A stretch of 64,000 nt of DNA, from NCBI GenBank assembly GCA_963797335.1, contig CAWCOU010000006.1, forward strand, positions 1,116,001 to 1,180,000, read 5' to 3'. The notes beneath the pieces were generated by a model. That model had not been told where the DNA came from and searched no databases. It worked only from the letters and a program-made list of their open reading frames with translations. Positions 16,810-25,991 of this stretch are shown in pieces. Each line of letters starts with the position of its first letter. The first letter of the stretch is position 1. The position numbers and the translations under genes are program-made. Source of the stretch: CAWCOU01 sp963797335. Lineage in GTDB: Bacteria > Pseudomonadota > Gammaproteobacteria > JAURND01.

Positions 16810-18300
16810 TTAGGTCAGCTTAATCCAAGTCGTTTTTATCTCCAGATAATGTTCTAAACCATAGAATGAAGATTCCCGTCCAATCCCAGACTGCTTGTAA
16901 CCGCCAAAAGGAGTGGTCACATCGCCGACTTCAATCGTATTCACGGAAACCACACCGGCGCGCAGCGCTTTTGCCACTTTATGGGCCTGATTAATATTAT
17001 CTGTCCACACCGAAGCAGCCAGGCCATAATGCGTATCGTTAGCAATTTTTATGGCTTCATTGACATTATCAAAGCTAAGCACCGACAGAACCGGCCCAAA
17101 AATTTCTTCCCGGGCAATGGTCATGGAATTTTTAACCTGGGAAAAAATGGTCGGTTCAATAAAACAGCCCTGGGTTTCCAATCGTGTTTGCTTGCCGCCT
17201 AGTACCAACTCCGCACCTTCGGTTTTGCCAAGATCGATGTATTTCAGCACCCGTTGTAACTGCGTTTGATCCACCAACGCGCCCATTGTCGTTTCGGGAT
17301 TCAATGGATCACCTGGCTGAAAACTCTGGCTGTATTGTCTTAATTTATCGATTAAAGGTTTGTAAATTTCTCGGGCAACCAGTAGTCGCGTGGGTGCGCA
17401 GCAAATTTGACCCTGATTGTGAAACACGTGACCCACAGACTGCTGCGCCACTTCGTCTAAATTTTGATAATCGGATAAGACAATATTCGGTGATTTACCC
17501 CCGCATTCCAGGGCAATGCGTTTCATGTTTGATTCCGCACTGTACTTTAAAAATAATTTACCGACTTCGGTTGAGCCCGTGAAACTAACGGCATCGACAT
17601 CCGGATGTAGACCTAGCGCTTTACCCGCCGTTTCTCCATAACCCGGCAACACATTCAATACACCATCAGGAATGCCTGCTTGAGCTGCTAATTCCGCAAT
17701 AAATAGCGCAGTAAGCGGCGATTGTTCGGCGGGTTTGAGAATAACAGAATTTCCGGTGGCCAGTGCCGGAGCGATTTTTGCGCAGGCAATAAATAGCGGA
17801 AAGTTCCAAGGTATGACTGCCGCCACAACTCCCAAGGGTTCACGTGTGATTAAAGCCAAAACATCCGGTGAGGTCGGTGCCACGTGGTCATAGACTTTAT
17901 CAATGATTTCCGCATACCAGCGCACCAGATTTACAGCAGAAGTGACATCGGAGTCGCTATCGGAAATGGGTTTTCCCATATCCAGTGTTTCCAGTAACGC
18001 CAGTTCAAACTGATGCCGTTCAATGGCCTGAGCAAAATCCAATAAGACTCGCTTACGAAATGCCGGCGCTGTTTGCGACCAAGTGCCTTGTTCAAAAACA
18101 TGCCGTGCTGCTTTCACCGCCAAAGCCACATCTTCCTGATCACACGCAGCCACCTGCGTTAAGACCTGCCCAGTCGATGGATTTATGCAGGGAAATGTTG
18201 CTCCCGATACTGCGTTGACATAACGCCCATTGATAAACGCTTTGTTTTGAAAAGTGACTTGCTGAGATTTTGTTTTAATTTCTTCGTAGGTGGTTTGCAT
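16810..18300 (-). CDS. NAD(P)-dependent aldehyde dehydrogenase
   Basis: 496 residues, full ALDH length. Visible landmarks are PWNFPLFIACAKIAPALATG (NAD pocket), FTGSTEVGK, the general-base Glu in ALECGGKSPNIVL, the catalytic Cys in NQGQICCAPTR and EEIFGPVLSV near the C-terminus. The family oxidises aldehydes to acids; this sequence resembles the broad-range betaine/aromatic aldehyde type, but the substrate is inferred only. It is transcribed alone, 110 bp from the downstream adhesin terminator region. Confidence 0.92.
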   Translation of the reverse strand: MQTTYEEIKTKSQQVTFQNKAFINGRYVNAVSGATFPCINPSTGQVLTQVAACDQEDVALAVKAARHVFEQGTWSQTAPAFRKRVLLDFAQAIERHQFELALLETLDMGKPISDSDSDVTSAVNLVRWYAEIIDKVYDHVAPTSPDVLALITREPLGVVAAVIPWNFPLFIACAKIAPALATGNSVILKPAEQSPLTALFIAELAAQAGIPDGVLNVLPGYGETAGKALGLHPDVDAVSFTGSTEVGKLFLKYSAESNMKRIALECGGKSPNIVLSDYQNLDEVAQQSVGHVFHNQGQICCAPTRLLVAREIYKPLIDKLRQYSQSFQPGDPLNPETTMGALVDQTQLQRVLKYIDLGKTEGAELVLGGKQTRLETQGCFIEPTIFSQVKNSMTIAREEIFGPVLSVLSFDNVNEAIKIANDTHYGLAASVWTDNINQAHKVAKALRAGVVSVNTIEVGDVTTPFGGYKQSGIGRESSFYGLEHYLEIKTTWIKLT

Positions 18301-18357
18301 AGTTTTATCCTTTCCACAGCGGCATGGGCGCCGTTCGGGTTATTGTGAACTGTTACT

Positions 18358-18382
18358 AACCCCTCTTTTTTCAAGAGGGGTT
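18358..18382 (-). terminator. Terminator downstream of the adhesin gene
   Basis: AACCCCTCTT (18358-18367) and AAGAGGGGTT (18373-18382) are perfect complements around a 5-base loop. The hairpin lies 29 bp after the stop of the minus-strand adhesin and before the start of the aldehyde dehydrogenase gene, so it probably separates the two. Confidence 0.65.
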
Positions 18383-18410
18383 TAGCGTGGTGTCAACGCA
18401 GGAAAGAAGA

Positions 18411-21161
18411 TCAAGGTTCGACATGCACAGGGCCTAGTATATTTTCAGAGAATGTAGAGCCAAAATAAGTGACGTTTGAAGGGTTAATACCCTGTGTTTC
18501 AATACCGTACCTTCCGTTGTTATTAAACGTTGAGTTATTAGCAGTTAGGGTAAACAAATTAGCAGAAGAGCTGAAGGCTTGGATACCATCAGCCATATTG
18601 CCATTAAAAGTTGAGGCATTGGCAATTAGGTCGAAGGTACTAGTGGAGTTATTGTCGGCTTCAATACCATCATTATGATTGCCATTAAAGCTCGAACCCG
18701 TAGCGTTTAGGACGAATGTCGCATCCGAATTATTGTGGGCTTCAAGACCATCATGGAAATTGCCGTTAAAGCTGGCGTTTCGGATGATTGCATTGAATAT
18801 ACCTGCCGAACTATTGTTGGCTTCAATACCATCATTAGCATTCGCGTTAAAGCTGGCGTTAGTCGCGGTTAGGTTGAATGTGCCGCTCGCACTTGTAAAA
18901 TTATTGGCTTCAAGACCATCGTGGCCATTGGCGTTAAAGCTGGCGTTACCCACGGTTAAGTTGAAGGTATTATCAGCATTGTAGGCCTCAATACCATCCC
19001 TACCATTGCCATTAAAGCTGGCGTTATGGATAATTAGGTTGAGTAGGGCGTTAGAATTATTGTGGGCTTCAAGGCCATCATGAAGATTGCCGTTAAAGCT
19101 GGCGTTTCGGATGATTGAATTAAATATACCCGCCGAATTATTGTTGATTTCAATACCATCATTGACATTGCCGTTAAAGCTGGAGTTATGAACGGTTAGA
19201 TTGAATATGGCATTCGCATTTGTCACATTATCTGCTTCAATACCATCGTGAGAATTCCTGTTAAAACTGGAGTTATTCACGGTTAGGTTGAATGTGCCAG
19301 TGGTAGTACCCTCACTGCGAGCTTCAATACCATCACGACCATTCCCATTAAAGCTTGAACCTTTGACGATTAAGTTGAGTATCCCCGCATTATTATTGTG
19401 GGCTTCAATACCATCATGGCCATTCTCGTTTAAGTTGGAGTGTCTGGTGATAAGGTTGAATATGCCTGAGTTATTGTTAACTAGAATACCATCATGACTA
19501 TTGTCGGTTAAGGTGGAGTTATTAACAATTAGATTGAATGTATCATTAGAACTATTGTTGGTATTGTTGGCTTGAATACCATCATCACCGTTGCCATTAA
19601 AAGTAGAGTTATTCACTTTTAGATTAAACGAGCCTAAGGAATTATTGGCCAGGATACCCTCCTGAATATTTGCATTCAAAGTGGAATTATTAACCACCAG
19701 ATTTAATCCCCCACCACCGTCATTATTTGCGTACACCCCGTTGTTAAATTTAGTATTGCTGATGTTGACATTATCAAGCTTCATGCTGACTTGGCCAGTG
19801 CCATTATTCTGCACGAAGAGGGCGCTGCTGCCATTGTTAGTGTCACCTTCTATTTGGATAGAAGTCACGAGGATGTCAGAATCCCCCAAATTTACGTTCC
19901 AATTTAAACCATTACCACTGGAATTCGTAAACTCGAAGATCGGGCGATTATTGCCGGTGGCCGGTTTGACGAATAATCTACCCTCGTAACTCTGGCGACC
20001 GAAGATATTATCATTCATTAGATCAATTTCGGTGGCTGAGGTGTACGGCCCTATACCGCCATTGAAGAAGAAGTTGATGTTCTTTTGGGCATTGGCGTCA
20101 TCGACATTGGTTTGATTCAAGCCAAGGTACGGGTGTTCGTAAGAACCGTCGGGGTTGGATGCTGTGCTATCCTGAATGGGCGAATCCGGTAAGAAGAAAG
20201 AGATGTGATCCATGACGACGCCATAATCTCCCGTGGCCTCCGTCTGCTTCAGAATGGGTTGCGCAGTATGAGAACTGCCACCCACTGCAATTAGGTTACG
20301 CTGGATAGGATCCACCATGCGTTCGATGAGCGCTCCGTCGAATTGCTTAGCCGTGTGTCGACCACCGAAGTGGTAGGCGAGCCCAACTCTCACGGTATTG
20401 TGTGAAAAATTGTCGTAACCTTCGCTGACATCGATATCCAATTGACTGGTGACTGGCACTTGCAGTCTAGCCACGCCACCGGTGATGTCTTGTGCATCTT
20501 TAGGGCTGAAGTGGTAACCGCCAAAGTAAATTTTGGGATTGTCTTTTATCGGCAGACGAAAACCGACTTGGGCATCTTCGCCTACACCGACGGATTCAAA
20601 CGTATCAAACAATTGGTCGTATTCCGTATGGCCTGCGAAGGTGATGGAGTCAAAATCATCCAACTCGCTACCAAACGCACTCCCCGTGGATACTCGGTTG
20701 GAGCCGGTGGGGATGTATACGTTCGCACTGAAATCCACCACATCGCCCAAGCGCTCCACACCAGGACTAACAAACCAAAATGAATGACCCGCCGGAGAAT
20801 GGTTATAATCCCCAAATACATATGCACCTAGCAGCCCAAATTGATCGGTTAATTTACGGCCACCGACACCCACTGCCCCAGAATAGTCATTGCCATTATG
20901 ATATAACCCCTGAGGGTCTACGTAGAAAAAGCTCGTACTCTGCCCCGCCAACGGAACTAAGGCATCGGCGAATCCCGTGGTAATATCCCCACTCAGACCA
21001 GTGATCGAGAGACCTGGTGTATAGGGAAGAAAGCTAGTCGTATTTGGATTGGTGTTTGCTAACGCATGGCAGCCCAAAAAAAGACAGCTACCTAACATAG
21101 CGCTTTTTCTTAATTTCTGGCAGTTTAATGTGAAAAATAGGGGGGAATTATTCTGTGCCAT
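18411..21161 (-). CDS. Large surface protein: inverse-autotransporter barrel plus beta-helix repeats
   Basis: 916 residues. A signal region (SAMLGSCLFLGCHALA, ending near residue 35) is followed at ~60-290 by an intimin/invasin-type beta-barrel. The barrel contains FFYVDPQGLYHNGNDYSGAV, repeated amphipathic strands, GGYHFSPKDAQ and VRVGLAYHFGG. A short linker leads to a passenger of about 16 coils of ~27 residues (pattern FN-L-NASFNGNGHDGIEANN) and a short final cap. In this family the N-terminal barrel sits in the outer membrane and passes the C-terminal passenger outward. A right-handed beta-helix is the likely passenger fold. It may be an adhesin (inference). No Ig-like domains or lectin tip are seen. 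Confidence 0.8.
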   Translation of the reverse strand: MAQNNSPLFFTLNCQKLRKSAMLGSCLFLGCHALANTNPNTTSFLPYTPGLSITGLSGDITTGFADALVPLAGQSTSFFYVDPQGLYHNGNDYSGAVGVGGRKLTDQFGLLGAYVFGDYNHSPAGHSFWFVSPGVERLGDVVDFSANVYIPTGSNRVSTGSAFGSELDDFDSITFAGHTEYDQLFDTFESVGVGEDAQVGFRLPIKDNPKIYFGGYHFSPKDAQDITGGVARLQVPVTSQLDIDVSEGYDNFSHNTVRVGLAYHFGGRHTAKQFDGALIERMVDPIQRNLIAVGGSSHTAQPILKQTEATGDYGVVMDHISFFLPDSPIQDSTASNPDGSYEHPYLGLNQTNVDDANAQKNINFFFNGGIGPYTSATEIDLMNDNIFGRQSYEGRLFVKPATGNNRPIFEFTNSSGNGLNWNVNLGDSDILVTSIQIEGDTNNGSSALFVQNNGTGQVSMKLDNVNISNTKFNNGVYANNDGGGGLNLVVNNSTLNANIQEGILANNSLGSFNLKVNNSTFNGNGDDGIQANNTNNSSNDTFNLIVNNSTLTDNSHDGILVNNNSGIFNLITRHSNLNENGHDGIEAHNNNAGILNLIVKGSSFNGNGRDGIEARSEGTTTGTFNLTVNNSSFNRNSHDGIEADNVTNANAIFNLTVHNSSFNGNVNDGIEINNNSAGIFNSIIRNASFNGNLHDGLEAHNNSNALLNLIIHNASFNGNGRDGIEAYNADNTFNLTVGNASFNANGHDGLEANNFTSASGTFNLTATNASFNANANDGIEANNSSAGIFNAIIRNASFNGNFHDGLEAHNNSDATFVLNATGSSFNGNHNDGIEADNNSTSTFDLIANASTFNGNMADGIQAFSSSANLFTLTANNSTFNNNGRYGIETQGINPSNVTYFGSTFSENILGPVHVEP
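18440..19740 (-). repeat. Tandem ~81-bp coding repeats in the adhesin gene
   Basis: About 16 tandem units encode the DGIEANN / ASFNGN coils. Units also repeat at a higher order: the block AGIFNSIIRNASFNGN...HDGLEAHNNS recurs 109 residues (four units, ~327 bp) further on as AGIFNAIIRNASFNGN...HDGLEAHNNS. This suggests a recent four-unit duplication and scope for length variation. Confidence 0.8.
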
Positions 21162-21594
21162 GGTGCAACCTCCTGGAATGCGTGAATGAAATTTTTAGAT
21201 GAGGCGCATTATTCCAATCTTAAAAATAATTTGCAAGTTCATCTGATTATATTTTACCAACTGTTTCATCATACCCTTATCCCTCGTGATTTATGATACA
21301 CTTTACTCAGAGGTTTGTTCAGGTAAATTATGGATGTTTAAATAATCCATACTTGCTCTTTTCGCTGCTTCAAAGCCTTGCATGTTTAGCAAATCAATCC
21401 TATGGCATCAAGCATCACATAGGCGATTCATATAATATGATTTAACGTTTCATAAAGTTCACATGGATGAGTCCAGAAAGGCAAGTGCCGTATAAAATGA
21501 CTATATTTTTTCCTTAACGAACAATTTTTTTAATATTCTCATACAATTACTTTATGTCATTCCTTGGGGAGCGAATACGTTATATTTTGTAAAT
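21162..21594. other. 433-bp gap with no gene seen
   Basis: The sequence is AT-rich and lies between the starts of the adhesin and the end of the alaX gene. It should hold the adhesin promoter. I found no reading frame, RNA gene or clear hairpin to annotate beyond a weak TGGAT...ATCCA inverted repeat near 21330-21350. Confidence 0.4.
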
Positions 21595-22233
21595 TTAAGA
21601 GACATAAATTTCAATTCGTTCTTTGCCTTTTCCTGGATTAACTCGTTTTAAATTAACTGTTCCTATTTCATCGGTTGATTTTATATGCGTGCCTCCACAA
21701 GGTACTTGCGAGAATTCATTAATTTTCCAGTATCTTAATTCATTGGCTTCATCGCTGAAGGCGCTGATAATCGGCTGATGTGAGTCGATAATAGTTTGAG
21801 CTTCTTTTTGCAATAACGGGAGGTGGGGTGATATAGGTTCTTCTATCTGAAAATCAATACGCGCCTTCTCTTGACCAATATGAGCACCTCCTTTATTAAT
21901 GCCAGGAAATCGCCTAGATACCAGCTCCAAAACCAGTTCAGCTGCAAAATGAAGACGCATCAGAGAATATCTACGCACCCAGTCAATCATCATGTTGGTC
22001 TTTTGACCTATTTTCAAATCATGGTCTTCCGGAAGGGTATAAATAATTTCTTTACCTTCCTTTCTGGCTTCCAGTACGGGATAGCCACCAATACTGCCGT
22101 AATCACTTTCCTGTCCTCCTGAAAAAGCATAGAAGATGGTTTCATTTACCGTGATTTTATTTCCATTTACCCCCCGCACACTTGTCTCTAGCTGAGTAAG
22201 ATAAGGATCTATCCAGAATATCTTTTTAGTCAT
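21595..22233 (-). CDS. AlaX-type alanyl-tRNA editing protein
   Basis: 212 residues, matching free-standing AlaX. An N-terminal beta domain (FYAFSGGQESDYGSI) is followed by the editing domain with zinc ligands. The second metal motif is present (CGGTHIKSTDEIG). The first, usually HxxxH, reads HFAAE, so the second His is replaced by Glu. AlaX hydrolyses Ser- or Gly-tRNA-Ala to prevent mistranslation. It is on the minus strand in a run with the following genes but separated by 30 bp from the lactamase-like gene. Confidence 0.85.
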   Translation of the reverse strand: MTKKIFWIDPYLTQLETSVRGVNGNKITVNETIFYAFSGGQESDYGSIGGYPVLEARKEGKEIIYTLPEDHDLKIGQKTNMMIDWVRRYSLMRLHFAAELVLELVSRRFPGINKGGAHIGQEKARIDFQIEEPISPHLPLLQKEAQTIIDSHQPIISAFSDEANELRYWKINEFSQVPCGGTHIKSTDEIGTVNLKRVNPGKGKERIEIYVS

Positions 22234-22263
22234 GAATTATACTCCATTACAGTGAGTTGTATA

Positions 22264-23409
22264 TTACGTTTGTTTGCTATTTTGGACGGATATTTGCTTC
22301 AAAATATTTCTTCCCAAATTAACAGTATCTGAAACCCGTGCTTTATTAGCCAATACAATAACCCCAGAATTTGTGCTCGGCATATATACAGCGTATAAGG
22401 ACATGCCATAACTGTTTCCAGTTTTTTCAATAAACCCATTGGGGTCATATGCGCAATGTAGGGCTAATTTTTGTGGTTTAAAATGTGCTGCATTTTGAGT
22501 TCCTGGTTTAAATTCTGTCATGAGGTCATTTTTAGGGTGGTATACCCAAGCTAATTGTTGGTAAGTACCATCTGGGTATAAACAATAATAATTTTGATGG
22601 ATTATACTTAAGGCTTTAGAGAAAACTGGATCATGGCTACTATTTAATTGCAGTTTAAGATATTTCGTTAAATCATAGGTTGAAGACTTAAGTCCAGCGG
22701 CAGGAGTCAAGCTGCCTATGCTAAAATAGGGAATAGGTTCGTTATTTTGATCATATCCTGTCGCTTTATTTTTATAATTTGGAGGGACATCAACAAAAGT
22801 TTCTTGCATATTTAATTTATCGAGCAGTTGCTTTTGTAAGATATTGTTAAATGTCGATCGATAAACTTTTTCTAATCCAAGCGCAACTAGGCTAACACCA
22901 ACTTGACCATACCGATAGTACGTTTGTGGTGGATATTGTGCTTTGACTTTAGCAAGTATATTCAAAAAATCTGTCTGAGATCCTTTAAAGTTAGATTCCT
23001 GTGTAAATGCTAACCCTGAAACAAATGCCAGTAATTCTTGGTTATTTACATTTTGGTATGCGGCATTACTTTTAATATCGTTTACATAATCGCTGATGGG
23101 TTTTTGTAGATCAAACACGCCCTGAGCAGCAGCAATTCCTGCCAGAGTGGCTGTAAACGTTTTACTGATTGACGCTATTTCAAATAATGTGTGCTCATTG
23201 ATTTTATTTTCGTGGCTAGCAGAGGTATAGCCATAATTACAAAATTGGGCACTACCCTGATTTATAATAGCTATTGCCATGCCATTAATTTTATTTTTCT
23301 GCATTAATTGGGCAGCCTGATGTTCAATAGTATTACAATTAGCATGACCCGCAGTCAAAGTGAACAAGAAGGATAGACACACATAAAATTTTCGGAGCTT
23401 AAATTTCAT
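22264..23409 (-). CDS. Class C beta-lactamase-like serine hydrolase
   Basis: 381 residues with a signal peptide (FYVCLSFLFTLTAGHA). The serine motif SISK near residue 80 and the Lys-Thr-Gly motif (EKTGNSYG) are in place. The middle motif, Tyr-x-Asn in AmpC enzymes, appears as Tyr-Arg-Tyr (YYRYGQVGVS), so the Asn is missing. The overall length fits AmpC or a related D-Ala-D-Ala carboxypeptidase/esterase. It is periplasmic. Without the Asn, true beta-lactamase activity is doubtful and an esterase or peptidase role is possible. It lies 22 bp from the SnoaL-like gene on the same strand. Confidence 0.8.
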   Translation of the reverse strand: MKFKLRKFYVCLSFLFTLTAGHANCNTIEHQAAQLMQKNKINGMAIAIINQGSAQFCNYGYTSASHENKINEHTLFEIASISKTFTATLAGIAAAQGVFDLQKPISDYVNDIKSNAAYQNVNNQELLAFVSGLAFTQESNFKGSQTDFLNILAKVKAQYPPQTYYRYGQVGVSLVALGLEKVYRSTFNNILQKQLLDKLNMQETFVDVPPNYKNKATGYDQNNEPIPYFSIGSLTPAAGLKSSTYDLTKYLKLQLNSSHDPVFSKALSIIHQNYYCLYPDGTYQQLAWVYHPKNDLMTEFKPGTQNAAHFKPQKLALHCAYDPNGFIEKTGNSYGMSLYAVYMPSTNSGVIVLANKARVSDTVNLGRNILKQISVQNSKQT

Positions 23410-23431
23410 TTTACACTGTTTCCCTAATTAT

Positions 23432-23830
23432 TTATTCTGAAGCCAACGTATTACCACGCCAAGGATATGCAGGATGCGTCATGCGGTACTCCTGAATAAA
23501 ATCAATCTTTTGATTTAAGATTTTGTAAATACTGCAGCCTGAAAACGAATATTTAGTATCGTTTGAAGTGCAGGCAAAATCCCATTCAACAAACGCAGTC
23601 GATTTATTTTCGCAGTAATAAAAACCATGCAGATCCCAATGAATTATTGCGCTTTTCGCTTCCATCCAGAGCTTAAACCAACGTTCAATAGCTTCTATGC
23701 AATGATAAGTCGGGCCGTGTGATTCAATGACGATACAGTTTTTCGTTAAACAAGAAGTAATTAGAGGTAAATTATTTTGTTTCCAACCGTTCATGTATTG
23801 CTGGACTAAATCAAGCGCTAGGGTTTCCAT
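23432..23830 (-). CDS. SnoaL-like / nuclear transport factor 2-fold protein
   Basis: 132 residues with the cone-like fold of the SnoaL/ketosteroid isomerase superfamily. The pattern is LVQQYMNGWKQNN, then a loop CLTKNCIVIESHGPTY, then paired strands ending YKILNQKIDFIQEYR. Such domains bind small hydrophobic ligands; some are isomerases or hydrolases. The substrate is unknown. It is upstream of the lactamase-like gene and probably in the same transcript. Confidence 0.75.
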   Translation of the reverse strand: METLALDLVQQYMNGWKQNNLPLITSCLTKNCIVIESHGPTYHCIEAIERWFKLWMEAKSAIIHWDLHGFYYCENKSTAFVEWDFACTSNDTKYSFSGCSIYKILNQKIDFIQEYRMTHPAYPWRGNTLASE

Positions 23831-23942
23831 CGTTGTTCCTCTTATGAATCTTTAAAAATGCCGATTTTTCTTTCCGCTATAGTGAAGTGTTCACATTATC
23901 TGTGAATCCAGGGTCATTTTTTTCGGTGCTGATCTTATCAAT

Positions 23943-24965
23943 TTAAGTTGGTTTTAATGAATATAATTGGTGTGGTAGATTAGCATGTATGAAGTCTTTT
24001 TGATAAGTAAAACCCAACTTCTGCATCACCCTTAAGGAGCGGCGGTTACTTGGCATTGTAAAGCAGAAAATGCGAGGAAGCTTCAATTTTTGGAATGCCT
24101 GTTCAATAGCATACTTCCCGATTTCCACGGCAAAACCATTGCCCCAATACTCTTTAGACAGCGAATAGGTTAGCTCAATCACTTCTGCGCCCTCTACTGT
24201 GGTATGATTCAGGCCACCTTCTCCGACAAAATGGTGATTCTTTTTATCAAACCATACTAAAGGACCAAATCTGTATTTATCCCAATAATTTATTTGCCGT
24301 TGCAGAATATACTCAATTTTTTCATTGCTCAGACTCACCCCAAAACAATCAATAAACAAAGGATCCTGGAACATCTGACGATAGAGCTGTAGACACCCAA
24401 GCTGTGGAATGTAGCCGTAGAGATTTTCAGTTGCCGCCCACGGCTGGTGTAGATCAAAATCAAAATAGGCTAATTGGTCAATCTTTCGACAGAATTCTGT
24501 TTTGGCATGGGCGTATTGGTTGGTGTCATCAAATTGTTCAGCCAACTCCAGTTTATGAGCCTCATAGTCTTTCGCAGCTTCAGGATTATTTCTCAGATAA
24601 TCCCTAAATAAGATATGCTTTTCCCACCAGGCTGATGGGTAATTGACCAGATGAATCTGATGTGTACGCCTACCTTGCTCATCGTCTTTTTGAAAAAAAC
24701 GTCGATCGGGTAATTGCGATTCATACGCCGAGATATATTCATATCCAAAGGCCGTTATTTTTTTGATGTCCCAATCAGTAAACTGTTTGAGGTCATAAAC
24801 GCCTATCATGATATCAATGACCGGTTTGGCGTAAATGCCTGGAATGGATGTACTGCCGATATGTTCAATAAAGGCAACCTTATTTTTCAATGCCTTTAGC
24901 AGCTGATTTTTCTCTTCTCGAAACCATCGTGGCCAGCCGGGATTATAAGGAGCAAGTGTAATCAT
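23943..24965 (-). CDS. GrpB-domain / GNAT acetyltransferase fusion protein
   Basis: 340 residues in two parts. Residues 1-170 are the GrpB/UPF0157 nucleotidyltransferase-like domain (IEHIGSTSIPGIYAKPVIDI, with a GSTS motif). Residues ~185-335 are a GNAT fold of the RimJ/RimL type, with GLNHTTVEGAEVIELTYSLS, EYWGNGFAVEIGKYAIEQAF for acetyl-CoA and PSNRRSLRVMQKLGF. RimJ/RimL-type enzymes acetylate amino groups of proteins or antibiotics; the function of GrpB is unknown. No stop or frameshift separates the domains, so it is a genuine fusion. Confidence 0.85.
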   Translation of the reverse strand: MITLAPYNPGWPRWFREEKNQLLKALKNKVAFIEHIGSTSIPGIYAKPVIDIMIGVYDLKQFTDWDIKKITAFGYEYISAYESQLPDRRFFQKDDEQGRRTHQIHLVNYPSAWWEKHILFRDYLRNNPEAAKDYEAHKLELAEQFDDTNQYAHAKTEFCRKIDQLAYFDFDLHQPWAATENLYGYIPQLGCLQLYRQMFQDPLFIDCFGVSLSNEKIEYILQRQINYWDKYRFGPLVWFDKKNHHFVGEGGLNHTTVEGAEVIELTYSLSKEYWGNGFAVEIGKYAIEQAFQKLKLPRIFCFTMPSNRRSLRVMQKLGFTYQKDFIHANLPHQLYSLKPT

Positions 24966-25091
24966 ATGTCTCAGCGCTGTATTTTATTATTGGGGATAGC
25001 CGTAAATATACCTTCTCAGGTAATGGCAGACTAAGGGGACATTTTAATTTGGTTTGATACGCCCTTTGCGTTCCATCCTTCTCTTTTCTTA

Positions 25092-25991
25092 CTAAGAACC
25101 TGGAACAATGCCTTTTGGCAGGCCCTCGCAATAGCGTGCAATCTCCCCCGGCGTGGTGATCCATAACTCGTCTTTATGCTCCATGATGTGGCGGATCGCC
25201 CGTCGCAGCGCCCGCAGTCGGAACGGTTGGCCGATGATGAAGGGGTGCAGCGCCACTGAATAAACTAGAGGAAATTTGCGCGACTGCTCGAGCATCTCGT
25301 CGAATTGATCGATTAGCTTTTCTTCGAACATCCGTCCGGTATGGCGGCGGGAGACCAAGCTCGGTAAGTCGTTGAGTTCGGTCGGGTAAGGGACTGACAG
25401 GATCGGCCCTGATCGGGTTGTCATCCAAATCGGCTGGTCGTCCAGCGCCCAATCCATACAATAATGATAGCCAGCCTCCTTAAGCAGATCTAGCGTCACC
25501 CCGGTCTGCGCCAAATACGGCCCAAGCCAGCCAGTCGGCGGTTTGCCAGACAGTCGGGTCACCACTTCGGTGCACTCGGCGATAAGCCGAGCCTCGTCGT
25601 CCTCCCATAACATGTCCTGACGTTCGGAGTTGGTACGCCCATGGCCGATATACTCATCGCCGCGGGCATTCATGCGCTCGACAATGGCTGGACATTCCTC
25701 CAGCACCGCCGAGTTTACGTTATGCGCACCCGGTAGGCCAAATTCGTCCAGCAAGTCAAAATAGTACCAAATGCCAACCCGATTACCATAGTCACACCAG
25801 GCATAATTTCGGTGGCTTTGATCATTCAGCGCCCCAGTCGGGTCGCTGCCGAGCCCGACGCGAAATGCGAACAGCTCAATATTATTGCAAAAAAAGACCG
25901 CTAGACGCTTGCCCTCGGGCCAGTCATAAACCGGCCGTTTGTGGATTGGCACGTAATCATAGCGGTCGTGACGGGGGAGTTTCATGGGCAC
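25092..25991 (-). CDS. Polysaccharide-deacetylase / allantoinase (PuuE-like) family protein
   Basis: 299 residues of the NodB-like deacetylase superfamily, closest in feel to the PuuE/allantoinase branch. Visible are the strand KRLAVFFCNNIELF, GIWYYFDLLDEFG, the His-containing motif YIGHGRTNSE, GWLGPYLAQT and VALHPFIIGQPFR. No signal peptide is seen. The gene is far richer in GC and in GC-ending codons than its neighbours (GCGCCC, CGGCTG and similar), which points to recent transfer. An in-frame ATG two codons later is equally good. Substrate unknown. Confidence 0.8.
   Translation of the reverse strand: MPMKLPRHDRYDYVPIHKRPVYDWPEGKRLAVFFCNNIELFAFRVGLGSDPTGALNDQSHRNYAWCDYGNRVGIWYYFDLLDEFGLPGAHNVNSAVLEECPAIVERMNARGDEYIGHGRTNSERQDMLWEDDEARLIAECTEVVTRLSGKPPTGWLGPYLAQTGVTLDLLKEAGYHYCMDWALDDQPIWMTTRSGPILSVPYPTELNDLPSLVSRRHTGRMFEEKLIDQFDEMLEQSRKFPLVYSVALHPFIIGQPFRLRALRRAIRHIMEHKDELWITTPGEIARYCEGLPKGIVPGS

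Noticed and set aside
18440..19740. Regular ~81-bp repeats that look like a CRISPR array
   Set aside because: They are in frame, diverged and encode beta-helix coils of the adhesin; there are no spacers or cas genes.
18469..19989. Plus-strand reading frames across the adhesin gene
   Set aside because: They are shadows of the repetitive coding sequence, with low-complexity Leu/Ser/Ala translation and no start signals.
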